The position numbers and the translations under genes were made by a program. Shown here piece by piece: positions 45,377 to 54,960 of a DNA stretch of 64,000 bases; the stretch's first letter is position 1, and every line of letters begins with the position of its first letter. The stretch covers positions 434,001 to 498,000 of the forward strand of contig BPHV01000001.1 of assembly GCA_026003755.1 (NCBI GenBank), given 5' to 3'. Below the pieces are notes generated by a model that was given only the letters and a program-made list of their open reading frames with translations, searched no databases and had not been told where the DNA came from. This DNA is from Candidatus Roseilinea sp. (GTDB lineage: Bacteria > Chloroflexota > Anaerolineae > J036 > Brachytrichaceae).

Positions 45377-48300
45377 ATGCCGTTGCGCGGGCTTACCGAG
45401 GTCATCGCCCATGCGTCGGCGCTGGAGGTCCTAGCCGCAGAGATTCGCGCCGGACAAGCGCCGGTGAGCCTGGGCCTGCCTCGCGCCGCGCGACCGTTCG
45501 TCCTAGCCGCCCTGCAGCGCCACCTACAACGGACGATCGTCTACGTCACTTCATCGGTGGAGTCTTCGCGCATCGCAACCGACGCGCTGAGCAATCTATC
45601 CGACGCGCCGCCGCTGCGCTTCGCCGAACCGAACACGGCCTTCTACGATAGCGTCGCGCCGGTGCGTGAGGTGATCGCGCAGCGGTCGGTCGTGCTTGCG
45701 ACGCTCAGCCTACGCGCAGCTCACAGCCCGCCCCTCATCGTTACCAGCCCGCGCGCGCTGATGCACCCTGTCCTGCCGCCGGCAGCGTTTGCGCTGAACA
45801 CGCGCGTGATTCGGCGCGATGCCGCAATCCACCTGGAAAGCGCGCTTGAGCATTGGGTGAAGATCGGCTATGAGGGCGAAGCAGTAGTCGAACGCATCGG
45901 CGCATTCAGCCGACGCGGCGGCATTGTGGATGTATGGTCGCCGGCGCACCCGTCGCCGGTGCGCATCGAGCTATTCGGCGACATCGCCGATTCGATCCGC
46001 GCTTTCGATCCGGGCACGCAGCGCAGCAGCGAGTCGCTGACGCAAATCGTCATTGCACCGCTGGAGATCGCCGGGATCGGCAGCCGGCAACCGGAGACCC
46101 ATCATCAACCCGCGAGCGGCAAGCTGAGCTCGCTGCTCGATTACCTCGACGACCGCGCGCTGCTGGTGATTGATGACGAGGAAGCGCTGCGCGAGGCGTG
46201 GCGCACGCTGGAGGAGAAAGCCCAGCGCGAACGCGAGACGCTGGCCGAATCCGGGATGACCGTGGACGCGCGCGCGCCTTACATCTCCTGGGAGGAGTTC
46301 ACCACGGCCCGCGCCCGCGTCCAGACATTAGTGCTGGGCCAAAGCGAAGCCGGCACATTGAGCGCGCATCCGCTGGCCAGACAATTCGTCAATCCGCCGC
46401 ACTTCGCCGCCCAAATCACCCCGCTGCTGGACTACCTGAAGACGCAACACAGCGCGGACGGCCGCATCAAGACCGTCGTCGTCTCGCGACAAGCCGCCCG
46501 ACTCGCCGAACTGTGGTCCGAGCGCCACGCAGCCATCGCCGCGCAAACCGCGCTCGATGAACCGCCGTCCGGCGCGCTCACCTTCATCAGCGCCGCGCTG
46601 CCGGCGGGCTTCATCTGGCAGCCCGAGGCGGACGGTCAGGCGCATCTGCGCACGACCACGCTCATCCTCCTGACCGACGGCGAAATCTACGGCTACGTGC
46701 GGCCGGAATGGTTCCTGCGCACGCGGGCGCGCAAAGCTGCGCCGGAGAAGGCGTTCGCCGATTGGCAGCCAGGCGACGCCGTGGTGCACGAGGACTACGG
46801 CATCGGCATCTATCGCGGCCTGGTGCGGCTCACCGTCAACACCGGCACGGCCACCCAACCGGTGGAAGGCGAACGCGAGTATCTTCTGCTCGAATACGCG
46901 GATGGCGATCGGCTCTACGTGCCGCTACACCAGCTCGATCGCGTGTCGCGCTACGTGGGCAGCGACGATGCCCGGCCGCCACTCGACAAACTCGGCAGCG
47001 GCCAGTGGGAGCGCGCGAAACAGAAGGCGCGCGGCGCAGCCGCAGAACTAGCGCGCGACCTGCTGCAGCTCTACGCCGAGCGCGAGCTGGCCCGCCGGCC
47101 GCCGTTCAGCAAAGACACGCCCTGGCAGATCGAGATGGAATCGGCCTTCCCCTTCATCGAGACCGACGATCAGCTCCGAGCCATCCAAGAGGTGAAGGCC
47201 GACATGGAGCGACCGCAACCGATGGATCGGCTGGTGGTGGGCGACGTCGGCTTCGGCAAGACCGAGGTGGCGTTGCGCGCCGCGTTCAAGGCCGTCCAGG
47301 ATGGCAAACAGGTCGCCGTGCTCGTGCCGACCACCGTGCTAGCACAACAGCACTGGAACACCTTTACCCAGCGGCTGGCGTCGTATCCCATCCGGATCGA
47401 GATGCTGTCGCGCTTCCGCACGCCGGCGGAGAGACGAGCGGTACTGGAGGGGTTGCGCGATGGCACCGTGGATATCGTCATCGGCACCCACGCGCTGCTG
47501 AGCCAGGAGGTCCAGTTCAACGACCTTGGCCTGCTCGTCATTGACGAGGAGCATCGTTTTGGCGTTGCCGCCAAGGAGAAGCTGAAGCGCCTGCGCACCC
47601 AGGTGGATGTGCTCACCCTGACCGCCACACCCATCCCGCGCACGCTGTATTTGGGCTTGAGCGGCGTGCGTGCCATCAGCCGCATCGAGACGCCGCCGGC
47701 CGAGCGTCTGCCCATCATCAGCTTCATCGGCCCATGGGACGATGCCATCGTGCAGCAAGCCATCCGCCGGGAACTAGACCGCGAGGGACAGGTGTTCTTC
47801 GTGCACAACCGCGTGCAGACCATTCACTTGGTGGAGCAAAAGCTGCGCCGGCTGACGCCAGAAGCCAACATCGCCGTGGCGCACGGCCAGATGAGCGAGC
47901 GAGAGCTGGCCCAAGTGATGGCGCGCTTCGCCGAAGGCGGCACGGGAGCAGACCGCATAGACGTGCTGCTGTGCACGAACATCATCGAAAGCGGGCTGGA
48001 CATTCCCAACGCCAACACCATCATCGTCGATCACGCCGATCACTTTGGGTTGGCCGAGCTGTATCAACTGCGCGGTCGGGTCGGACGATCCACGATCCAG
48101 GCGTATGCGTACTTTTTGCACGCACGCCACTCGCCCATGACGCCGGAAGCGCGCGAGCGACTGTCAACGCTGCGCGAGACAGCCGGCCTTGGCGCCGGTT
48201 ATTCCATCGCGCTGCGCGACTTGGAGATGCGCGGCGCAGGCGAGCTGCTCGGCGCCAAGCAAAGCGGCCACATCGCCGCCATCGGCTTCGACCTGTACGC

Positions 48301-48913
48301 GCGCCTGCTGGCCAACCAGGTGCAAACGCTGCGCGCCATGCGCGACGGCGCGCCGTTGCCGCCGCCGGAGCCAAAAGCCGTGACGATAGACCTGCCGCTC
48401 ACCGTAGGCTTGCCAGAGGGCTACATCGGCGATGCGCCGTTGCGCGTGCAGTTGTACCGTCGCGCCGCCAGCTTGAACAGCGAAGAGGAGATCCGCGCGT
48501 TCGAGGCAGAGCTGGAGGATCGCTTTGGCCGGCTGCCGCCGGCAGCGCGCAACCTGACTTATCAACTCCGCTTGAAGCTGCTGGCCAACGCGCTCGGCGC
48601 GCAGAGCATCACCACCGACGGCGACCGCTTCATCATCCGCGCCGAGGCCATCGGCCAGATGGATGCGCGCCGCGTGCGCCGCCTGATCGGCGAAGATGCG
48701 TTGCTCGGTCGAATGCAGGTCGCCTTCCGGCGCCGCGGGACACCAGAGCAATGGAAGCAGCGGCTGATGGACGTGTTGCGCCGGCTGACCGAGATCAAGG
48801 CAACGCTGCCGCCGGAGCCGACCAGACCGAAGCAGCCGGCGCACTCAGGGCCAGCGGCACTTGAAACGCAAGAAGGATTGCGCCTGCCGCCAATCACGCA
48901 GGATGATTGGTGA
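45377..48913 (+). CDS. mfd: Transcription-repair coupling factor
   Basis: 1178 residues, the normal length. It has a UvrB-homology N-terminal part, a CarD/RNA-polymerase-interacting domain (WQPGDAVVHEDYGIGIYRGL near 470), and a helicase module with Walker A GDVGFGKTEVALRAAFKA near 620 and DEEHRFGV. Further motifs are TATPIPRTLYLGLSG, CTNIIESGLDIPNANTIIVD and RGRVGRS, and there is a C-terminal TRCF domain (SLNSEEEIRAFEAELEDRFG). It releases stalled RNA polymerase at DNA lesions and recruits UvrA. It ends inside the start region of murJ. Confidence 0.97.
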   Translation: MPLRGLTEVIAHASALEVLAAEIRAGQAPVSLGLPRAARPFVLAALQRHLQRTIVYVTSSVESSRIATDALSNLSDAPPLRFAEPNTAFYDSVAPVREVIAQRSVVLATLSLRAAHSPPLIVTSPRALMHPVLPPAAFALNTRVIRRDAAIHLESALEHWVKIGYEGEAVVERIGAFSRRGGIVDVWSPAHPSPVRIELFGDIADSIRAFDPGTQRSSESLTQIVIAPLEIAGIGSRQPETHHQPASGKLSSLLDYLDDRALLVIDDEEALREAWRTLEEKAQRERETLAESGMTVDARAPYISWEEFTTARARVQTLVLGQSEAGTLSAHPLARQFVNPPHFAAQITPLLDYLKTQHSADGRIKTVVVSRQAARLAELWSERHAAIAAQTALDEPPSGALTFISAALPAGFIWQPEADGQAHLRTTTLILLTDGEIYGYVRPEWFLRTRARKAAPEKAFADWQPGDAVVHEDYGIGIYRGLVRLTVNTGTATQPVEGEREYLLLEYADGDRLYVPLHQLDRVSRYVGSDDARPPLDKLGSGQWERAKQKARGAAAELARDLLQLYAERELARRPPFSKDTPWQIEMESAFPFIETDDQLRAIQEVKADMERPQPMDRLVVGDVGFGKTEVALRAAFKAVQDGKQVAVLVPTTVLAQQHWNTFTQRLASYPIRIEMLSRFRTPAERRAVLEGLRDGTVDIVIGTHALLSQEVQFNDLGLLVIDEEHRFGVAAKEKLKRLRTQVDVLTLTATPIPRTLYLGLSGVRAISRIETPPAERLPIISFIGPWDDAIVQQAIRRELDREGQVFFVHNRVQTIHLVEQKLRRLTPEANIAVAHGQMSERELAQVMARFAEGGTGADRIDVLLCTNIIESGLDIPNANTIIVDHADHFGLAELYQLRGRVGRSTIQAYAYFLHARHSPMTPEARERLSTLRETAGLGAGYSIALRDLEMRGAGELLGAKQSGHIAAIGFDLYARLLANQVQTLRAMRDGAPLPPPEPKAVTIDLPLTVGLPEGYIGDAPLRVQLYRRAASLNSEEEIRAFEAELEDRFGRLPPAARNLTYQLRLKLLANALGAQSITTDGDRFIIRAEAIGQMDARRVRRLIGEDALLGRMQVAFRRRGTPEQWKQRLMDVLRRLTEIKATLPPEPTRPKQPAHSGPAALETQEGLRLPPITQDDW

Positions 48914-48932
48914 TCCTGCCCCTCGTCGCTTG

Positions 48933-50531
48933 ATGTTGCGCCGTTCCCTCGCCCGATCTGCCGCCCTCGTCGGCGGGTTCTATGTGCTCAGCAACATCGC
49001 CGGCTTCGTCGCGCGCTTGCTGATCAACGCGCGTTTTGGTGCCGGCGCCGAGCAGGACGCCTTCCGCGCTGCGTTCGTCATTCCCGATCTGATGTTCAAC
49101 GTGCTGGCCGGCGGTGCGCTGGCTTCGGCATTCATCCCGGTCTATGTGGGGCGGCTGAGCCGGGGCGAAAGGGACATCGCCCAACGGTTGGCGCGTGCAG
49201 TTGCGCAGGTCGTGTTCGGCGTGCTGAGCGCGCTGGCGCTCATAGCCGCTGCATCCGCGCCGGCGCTCATCCAGCACGTCGTCGCGCGCCAATTCAGCCC
49301 CGCGCAAGTGGCGCTCACCGCGTCGCTCATGCGCATCATGTTGCTCGCGACGGTGATCTTCGGCGTCAGCGGCCTGCTGATGGGCGTGCTGCAATCGAAC
49401 GATGCTTTTCTTGCGCCGGCAATCGCCCCCAGCATGTACCAGCTCGGCATGATCTTGGGTGCCACCGCGCTGAGCGGCTTGGGCGTCTATGGCCTGGCGG
49501 TGGGGGTGGTGCTCGGCGCGCTGATGCATATCGGCGTGCAGTTGCCATCGCTGCGCTCGGTCATGCGTCTTTCGTCTGCCGACCCTGCGCATGGCGCGCG
49601 GGGCACCGGACAACACGCATTACACGCCACACCGCGCGTAGACCATGCAGTGCGCAGCGACCTGCGCCAAATCTTGATGCTGATGCCGCCGCGCATGTTG
49701 GGGCTAGGGGCGGTGCAGCTCAATCACCTGGTGAATACCACGCTGGCCTCGGGCATCCCCGGCGGCGTGTCGGCGTTCAACAACGCATTTGCCATCCTGG
49801 TTTTGCCCATCGCCGTGATCGGCCAAGCCGTTGGTACGGCGCTGTTCCCGGCGATCAGCGCGCACGCGGCGCGGGGCGAAGGGGCATCGTTCGCGACGTC
49901 GTTCACCCGCGCGCTCAACGTCGTCATCGCGCTCAGCCTGCCGGCGGCGGTTGGGCTGATCATCCTCGGCCAACCGCTGATCCGCCTATTGTTCGAGCGG
50001 GGCGCATTCGACGCGCGCTCGACCGAATGGGTGGCGTTCGCGTTGGCGCTGTTGGCGATCGGCCTGCCGGCTCATGCGGCGCTTGAGCTGGTCACGCGGG
50101 CGTTTTACGCGCTGAAGGACAGCACACGACCGGCCATGCTGGCGGTGTTCAGCGTCGCGGTCAACATCCTGCTCAGCCTTGCGCTGTTTTCGGCCTTCGC
50201 GCGCGCCGGCTGGTTGCCGTTCGGCGGGCTGGCGCTAGCCAATGCCCTCGCCACGATCCTAGAGACGCTCCTCCTGTATGCGTTGCTCGTCCGCCGCGCC
50301 GAGCGCATACAGCCGCGTTCGACATGGGTCGCCTTTGGCAAAAGCGGGCTTGCGGCGCTGGCTATGGGGATCGCCCTGTGGGGATGGGTGCGACTGGTCG
50401 GCGATGGCGCGCCGTCTACGATCGCCGCCATCATCCTCGGCGCGGCAGCCTACTTCGGTGTCGCCTTGATGTTGCGCAGCGAAGAGGTGCTGTTCGCAGC
50501 GGGGAGGGCGCGCAAACGGTTCGCAAGGTAA
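48933..50531 (+). CDS. murJ: Lipid II flippase MurJ
   Basis: ATG at 48933 (MLRRSLARSAALVGGFYVLS); an ATG at 48903 overlapping mfd is an alternative. 532 residues with about 14 membrane helices. MurJ-type segments include LINARFGAGAEQDAFRAAFV, IPDLMFNVLAGGALASAFIP, AFNNAFAILVLPIAVIGQAV and ALFPAISAHAARGEGASF, and LLFERGAFDARST. It moves lipid II across the membrane for peptidoglycan synthesis. It follows mfd with 19 bases between. It is convergent with the PLP enzyme of the ATP-grasp cluster (22-base gap). Confidence 0.95.
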   Translation: MLRRSLARSAALVGGFYVLSNIAGFVARLLINARFGAGAEQDAFRAAFVIPDLMFNVLAGGALASAFIPVYVGRLSRGERDIAQRLARAVAQVVFGVLSALALIAAASAPALIQHVVARQFSPAQVALTASLMRIMLLATVIFGVSGLLMGVLQSNDAFLAPAIAPSMYQLGMILGATALSGLGVYGLAVGVVLGALMHIGVQLPSLRSVMRLSSADPAHGARGTGQHALHATPRVDHAVRSDLRQILMLMPPRMLGLGAVQLNHLVNTTLASGIPGGVSAFNNAFAILVLPIAVIGQAVGTALFPAISAHAARGEGASFATSFTRALNVVIALSLPAAVGLIILGQPLIRLLFERGAFDARSTEWVAFALALLAIGLPAHAALELVTRAFYALKDSTRPAMLAVFSVAVNILLSLALFSAFARAGWLPFGGLALANALATILETLLLYALLVRRAERIQPRSTWVAFGKSGLAALAMGIALWGWVRLVGDGAPSTIAAIILGAAAYFGVALMLRSEEVLFAAGRARKRFAR

Positions 50532-50553
50532 ACCTCGCACCTCAAGCCCTCGG

Positions 50554-51690
50554 TCAGCGCGCTTCAAGCGCCTCTTTCAAATCAGCGATCAAATCGTCCA
50601 CATGTTCGATGCCAACAGAAAGGCGGATGAGCGCCGGGTTGACTTCGAGCGGCGAGTTGGCGACGCTCATGTGGGTCATGGCGGCCGGCACCTCGATCAG
50701 CGATTCGACCCCGCCCAGCGATTCGGCCAGCGCAAAGAGCCGAGTTCCCTCGGCCACGCGGCGCGCTGCCTCCGCTCCCCCTTTCACGATGAACGAGACC
50801 ATGCCGCCAAACACGCGCATCTGCCGCCGGGCAATCGCATGCTGCGGATGGGAGGGCAAGCCGGGGTAGATCACGCGCTCCACTCGCGGATGCGATTCGA
50901 GCCAGGCCGCGACGGCCATCGCATTGGCGCTATGACGTTCCATGCGCACGTGCAGGGTTTTGATGCCGCGCAGGACGAGGAAACAATCGAACGGCCCGGG
51001 CACCGCCCCAACGGCGTTTTGCAAAAACTTCAAGCGCGCAAATGTGGCGTCATCGTTCAAGGCGACCAGGCCGTTCACCACGTCGCTGTGTCCGCCCAGA
51101 TACTTGGTTGCGCTGTGCACCACGATGTCCGCGCCGAGCTTGAGCGGCTGCTGTGCATACGGCGAGGCAAACGTGTTATCCACGACAATTTGGGACGCGG
51201 CGCGGACCGCGTCGCGCAAATGGGCAATCGCAGCGATGTCGGCCACCTTGAGCAGGGGATTGGTTGGCGTCTCAATCCAGATCATGCGCGTATTGGGCCG
51301 CATGGCGGCGCGCACGGCGTCCAGATCGCTCATCTCGACAAATGAGGCCTGCACGCCGTACTCCTCATAGACGCGCTTAAAGATGCGATAGGTGCCGCCG
51401 TATACGTCGTTGCTGGCCAGCACGTGATCGCCGGGCTTGAGCAGCCGGATCACGCAGTCAATCGCCGCCATGCCGGAGGCGAACGCCAAGCCGTGCTTAC
51501 CGCCTTCCAGCGCGGCGATGCAGTCCTGCAGCGCGGTGCGGGTGGGGTTGGCGGTTCGCGCGTAATCGTAAGCCGCCTCGCCGATTTTATTCTGCGCGTA
51601 GGTCGAGGTCTGATAGATCGGCGTCATCACCGCGCCATAGGCAGGATCGGGCGGCTGGCCGGCGTGGATGGCAAGGGTCTCGAAGTTCAT
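50554..51690 (-). CDS. Cys/Met-metabolism PLP enzyme (cystathionine gamma-synthase/lyase-like)
   Basis: ATG at 51690 (MNFETLAIHAGQPPDPAYGA); 378 residues. Fold-type I PLP enzyme with YDYARTANPTRTALQDCIA near 42-60, LAFASGMAAIDCV (phosphate loop), ETPTNPLLKVADI, and VVHSATKYLGGHSDVV with the PLP-binding Lys near 200. Members make or cleave cystathionine or do gamma-elimination or replacement on sulfur amino acids; sequence alone cannot choose. It is the last gene of the minus-strand ATP-grasp cluster, 82 bases after a GNAT-like gene, and may provide an amino acid building block. Confidence 0.9.
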   Translation of the reverse strand: MNFETLAIHAGQPPDPAYGAVMTPIYQTSTYAQNKIGEAAYDYARTANPTRTALQDCIAALEGGKHGLAFASGMAAIDCVIRLLKPGDHVLASNDVYGGTYRIFKRVYEEYGVQASFVEMSDLDAVRAAMRPNTRMIWIETPTNPLLKVADIAAIAHLRDAVRAASQIVVDNTFASPYAQQPLKLGADIVVHSATKYLGGHSDVVNGLVALNDDATFARLKFLQNAVGAVPGPFDCFLVLRGIKTLHVRMERHSANAMAVAAWLESHPRVERVIYPGLPSHPQHAIARRQMRVFGGMVSFIVKGGAEAARRVAEGTRLFALAESLGGVESLIEVPAAMTHMSVANSPLEVNPALIRLSVGIEHVDDLIADLKEALEAR

Positions 51691-51772
51691 GCGGCGAATT
51701 GTATGTGTGCGGACGACGTGCTTGCGGGGCATGTGCCGGATGCGCGTAGCGTCGCCCCACCCCACGGCGTAT

Positions 51773-52249
51773 TCACCGCCAACGCTTCACCACGTGCTCG
51801 TCCCATTTGCCGTCTTCGGCCAGGATCAGCTCGAAGCCCAAGCGCTTGACCCAAAACTCGCGGATGGGCACTACGAGCCGTGGATCGGTAAATTTCATCC
51901 GCTTGACCACGTTCCCGCGCCAGCCGCGTTTCAACAGCCAGCGCTCGAATGCGCCGAACAACGCCGCGTCCAGGCCTGTGGCGCGCAGGACCTCGCTGAC
52001 GCGAAAGACGGTGATTTCCAGACCGCGCGGCGCCGTGGGGTCGGGTTTGAGTTGATGCATGCCGATGATGGTCTGCCCGGCGCCCTCGAAGCCGACCAGC
52101 CGTCCCAGGTCTTTTTGCCCATCGCCGATCGCAATCGTCCAGGGCGAGACGCCGCGTTCGGCAACGCCGAATGCTGCTTCGTCGAAGTTTATCGCGGCCT
52201 CAATCACACCGTCGTCGGCAGCTTTTGAAAAGAACACTTCGCGCGCCAT
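51773..52249 (-). CDS. GNAT-like protein, 158 residues
   Basis: Not clearly placed in a family. The C-terminal part (IREFWVKRLGFELILAED) resembles the last strand-helix of GNAT folds, and the N-terminal half (VFFSKAADDGVIEAAINFDE; LVGFEGAGQTIIGMHQLK) gives an alpha/beta pattern. A clear acetyl-CoA loop is not seen. It is 30 bases after the ATP-grasp ligase 1 gene on the same strand and may act in the same pathway. Function uncertain. Confidence 0.6.
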   Translation of the reverse strand: MAREVFFSKAADDGVIEAAINFDEAAFGVAERGVSPWTIAIGDGQKDLGRLVGFEGAGQTIIGMHQLKPDPTAPRGLEITVFRVSEVLRATGLDAALFGAFERWLLKRGWRGNVVKRMKFTDPRLVVPIREFWVKRLGFELILAEDGKWDEHVVKRWR

Positions 52250-52279
52250 GCGCCAGATTCTATTGTGGCGAATGTGACT

Positions 52280-53368
52280 TTATGCCAGCCCAGGCACGGC
52301 TGTGCGGTGCCGCTCGGTCTGGCGCAGCCGGGCCAGCGTGTTGAACAATGCCCGGCGCCGGTTGCGCCGCGCTACCGCCATGGCGATGATGTTGCTCATC
52401 GCCTCGGCGTAGGTGTAGCCTGCGGCATAGCACGCGCCGGCAAAGCCGCCATCCGGGCAAATGTCGGGGTTCGGGTTCACATCTACCACATACGGTTGAT
52501 CGTGTGCGTCAATGCGCAAATCCACTCGGGCATAGTCGCGGCAATCGAAGGCGCGATACGTGTCCAGGGCGATTTTCTCAATGCGTGCGCGCAACGCATC
52601 GCACACCACCGGCTGGGTGATGACCGGCATGCTATTCCATTCCGGGCTGTCGGGCACCCACTTGCTATTCCATGTCACCAGGCGATGGAACGGGTCGGCC
52701 ACGCGCGAGAAGTCAATCTCGCGCAGCGGCAGCACGCGTGGGCGGCCGTTGCCCCATATGGCCACGTTGATCTCGCGCCCGGCGATGAATTTCTCGGCCA
52801 GGGCCGGCTCTTTCAACGTCTCCAGCACATAGGCTACCCGCCGACGCAGCGATTCCAGGTCATGCACCACTGCATCCCGCGTAATGGCCACCGAGCAATG
52901 CGCGCTGACCGGTTTAACGATCGCCGGGAAGTTCGCTTCATCCCAGTTGGACGACGTCACTTCATCGGGGTGCTTGAACTCTCGCCCGACGGGCGTCGGG
53001 ATCTTCCAGCGCTGCAGCATCTTCTTCGCGCGCCCCTTCTCCACCGATAGCCGGAGCGTGTAGGGCGAGTTGCCGGTGTAGGTGAAGCCCATCGCTTCCA
53101 GGTCGGCGCACACGCGCGCGTCTCCGCCGATCTCGTCCTCGACGCCTTCGCACCAGTTGAAGACGATCCACTCCGCCGGATCGTAGGAGCGCAGCACCGG
53201 CCGAACGTCCTTCCAAAACTCGGCGACGGCCACCCTGTGGCCTAACTCGCGCAGGCCGTCCACCATGATTTGGGTCAAGCGATCGGCCTCCGCCCTATCC
53301 TGCGGCGACCAACTCTGGTAGATGTTATAGAGCACGATGACCGGCACGCGTGCTTTGTCCTTCGACAT
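52280..53368 (-). CDS. ATP-grasp ligase 1, Ddl-related
   Basis: 362 residues; ATG at 53368. It has an N-terminal Rossmann-like domain (VPVIVLYNIYQSWSPQDRAE), the family motif FNWCEGVEDEIGGDARV near 90-106, FTYTGNSPYTLRLSVEKG, then the ATP-grasp part with FPAIVKPVSAHCSVAITRDA near 165 (ATP-binding Lys) and EKFIAGREINVAIWGNG. The metal-binding end is VDVNPNPDI, with Asp where D-Ala-D-Ala ligases usually have Glu. The basic C-terminus (VARRNRRRALFNTLARLRQ) is distinctive. It should join a carboxylate to an amine via an acyl-phosphate. It is most like ligase 2 nearby. Substrates unknown. Confidence 0.88.
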   Translation of the reverse strand: MSKDKARVPVIVLYNIYQSWSPQDRAEADRLTQIMVDGLRELGHRVAVAEFWKDVRPVLRSYDPAEWIVFNWCEGVEDEIGGDARVCADLEAMGFTYTGNSPYTLRLSVEKGRAKKMLQRWKIPTPVGREFKHPDEVTSSNWDEANFPAIVKPVSAHCSVAITRDAVVHDLESLRRRVAYVLETLKEPALAEKFIAGREINVAIWGNGRPRVLPLREIDFSRVADPFHRLVTWNSKWVPDSPEWNSMPVITQPVVCDALRARIEKIALDTYRAFDCRDYARVDLRIDAHDQPYVVDVNPNPDICPDGGFAGACYAAGYTYAEAMSNIIAMAVARRNRRRALFNTLARLRQTERHRTAVPGLA

Positions 53369-53380
53369 ACATTTCTTCCC

Positions 53381-53896
53381 CTATAAACGCTTCCAGTAAA
53401 TGTTCAGATGGTCACCTTCAGCGTAGTAATCGGGCACGACGGCGACGCGGGCAAATCCGGCGCGTTCGTACAACCGGCGCGCAGGTGCGTACTTCGGCGT
53501 GGAGGAGGTGTAGATCACCATCAACCGTCCACCGGCCTGGCGCACTTGGGATTCGACCGCAACCATCAAGGCCCGGCCGGCCCCCTTGCCCCGCGCCTCC
53601 GGCGCCACGCAAATCCAGAATAAATCCCAAGTGCGATCGGTCAGCGACTCCGGCCCATAGCAGGCGAAGCCGATCATGCGTCCATCGCGCCAGCATGACA
53701 GCCAGCGATAGTGATCCTCGCGCGGCGGAGACTGCCACGTTTCGAGGAACATCGCGTCCACACACTCGGCATCCACGCGACCGAAGATCTCTGAGCGCAT
53801 CAGGATGTCACTGATGGCCTGTCGCTCGTCAAAGCGGGAAGGGCGCACCTCGACCTGCGCGGGCGCGCCGGCCAGCACATACGACGCGTGCATCAT
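53381..53896 (-). CDS. GNAT-family N-acetyltransferase in the ATP-grasp cluster
   Basis: ATG at 53896 overlaps the stop of ligase 2 (ATGA), so it is translationally coupled; 171 residues. GNAT core: PSRFDERQAISDILMRSEIF, WICVAPEARGKGAGRALMVA (acetyl-CoA loop near 105), YTSSTPKYAPARRLYERAGF and ending with YYAEGDHLNIYWKRL. It likely acylates an amine of a small molecule. Its position between two ligases suggests it caps or modifies their product. It is followed 12 bases later by ligase 1. Confidence 0.88.
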   Translation of the reverse strand: MMHASYVLAGAPAQVEVRPSRFDERQAISDILMRSEIFGRVDAECVDAMFLETWQSPPREDHYRWLSCWRDGRMIGFACYGPESLTDRTWDLFWICVAPEARGKGAGRALMVAVESQVRQAGGRLMVIYTSSTPKYAPARRLYERAGFARVAVVPDYYAEGDHLNIYWKRL

Positions 53897-54915
53897 CTCA
53901 CCATCTCCATCACGGCGCGGAAATCCCAAGTCGGCATGCGACACATGGCCAGCCTGACGATGTGCTCCAGCATGTCGGCGTAGTCCAAGCCGGCAGCGCG
54001 CGCGGCATGAGCGAAGCCGCCGTCTGGGCTCACGTCGCAGTTGGCGTTCACGTCGAGGACCATCGGCTGATCGCCCCACAAGCGCAAGTCAACCCGACCG
54101 TAGTCGCGGCAGCCGGTCGCTCGATAGGCAGCCAGCGCGACCGCTTCGATCTTCGCTCGCAGCGCCGGAGAGACCGGCGCCGGACAGATGGCCGGGATGC
54201 GTTGATACGCCTCGGATTCCGGCCTCCACTTTGCGTCGAACGTGCAGAGCCGGTCTCGGATGTCATCGAAGGCGTCATAGGTCATCGTGCTGATGCCGAG
54301 CACGCTCACATCGTCGCCGCCCCCCCACAGCGACACGTTGTATTCGGGGCTATCCAGGAACACCTCGATCAGCGCCGGCTGGCGAAACTCGGCGATGACA
54401 CGGGCAACCTGCGCACGCGCCTCCTCGGCATTCATCACCACCGAGTCGCGCGTGATGCCGTAAGAGCAGTGCTCGGCAGCCGGTTTGACGATGGCAGGGA
54501 AAGCCACATCTTCATCTTCCACGTCTTCCACGCGTTCGACGAGCGCCCAGGTCGGCGTCGGCACGCCATGCGCCTTCAAAAGCGCTTTCATGCGCCACTT
54601 GTATTGCGTCTCATCCAGCGTCCAGGCGTCCGAGCCGGTAAAGGTGTAGCCCAGCTCGGCTAACGTTCGGGTGACGCGAGCGTAGTAGAACTCCTGCGAC
54701 GGCGCGCCCTCGCACAGGTTGACGATCAACCACTCGCCGGGGTTGAACGGTCGAAGCAGCGCGATCAGGTCGTGAGCGACTTGCAGTGGAAGCACGCGCC
54801 AACCGCGCGACAACAGTGCTTCCGTCGCGGCTTTGACCAGCGCCAGCGTAGAAGCGATCTCGAAGTCGTGGCTGGCTTCGTCGAGCCCGTAGAGGAGAAG
54901 CAGCGAAGGGGTCAT
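53893..54915 (-). CDS. ATP-grasp ligase 2, Ddl-related
   Basis: 340 residues; ATG at 54915 (MTPSLLLLYGLDEASHDFEI). It shares with ligase 1 the pattern NPGEWLIVNLCEGAPSQEFY, YTFTGSDAWTLDETQYKWRM, FPAIVKPAAEHCSYGITRDS and EVFLDSPEYNVSLWGGG. It ends VLDVNANCDVSPDGGFAHAA, again Asp-x-Asn in place of the usual Glu-x-Asn. Ligases 1 and 2 therefore look like a duplicated pair, distinct from ligase 3. It should form an amide bond using ATP. The stop overlaps the GNAT start. Confidence 0.88.
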   Translation of the reverse strand: MTPSLLLLYGLDEASHDFEIASTLALVKAATEALLSRGWRVLPLQVAHDLIALLRPFNPGEWLIVNLCEGAPSQEFYYARVTRTLAELGYTFTGSDAWTLDETQYKWRMKALLKAHGVPTPTWALVERVEDVEDEDVAFPAIVKPAAEHCSYGITRDSVVMNAEEARAQVARVIAEFRQPALIEVFLDSPEYNVSLWGGGDDVSVLGISTMTYDAFDDIRDRLCTFDAKWRPESEAYQRIPAICPAPVSPALRAKIEAVALAAYRATGCRDYGRVDLRLWGDQPMVLDVNANCDVSPDGGFAHAARAAGLDYADMLEHIVRLAMCRMPTWDFRAVMEMVR

Positions 54916-54960
54916 CGGTGTCTTGGGGCCGGCTATCGCGCGGTGTTCGCATCGGGCGCG

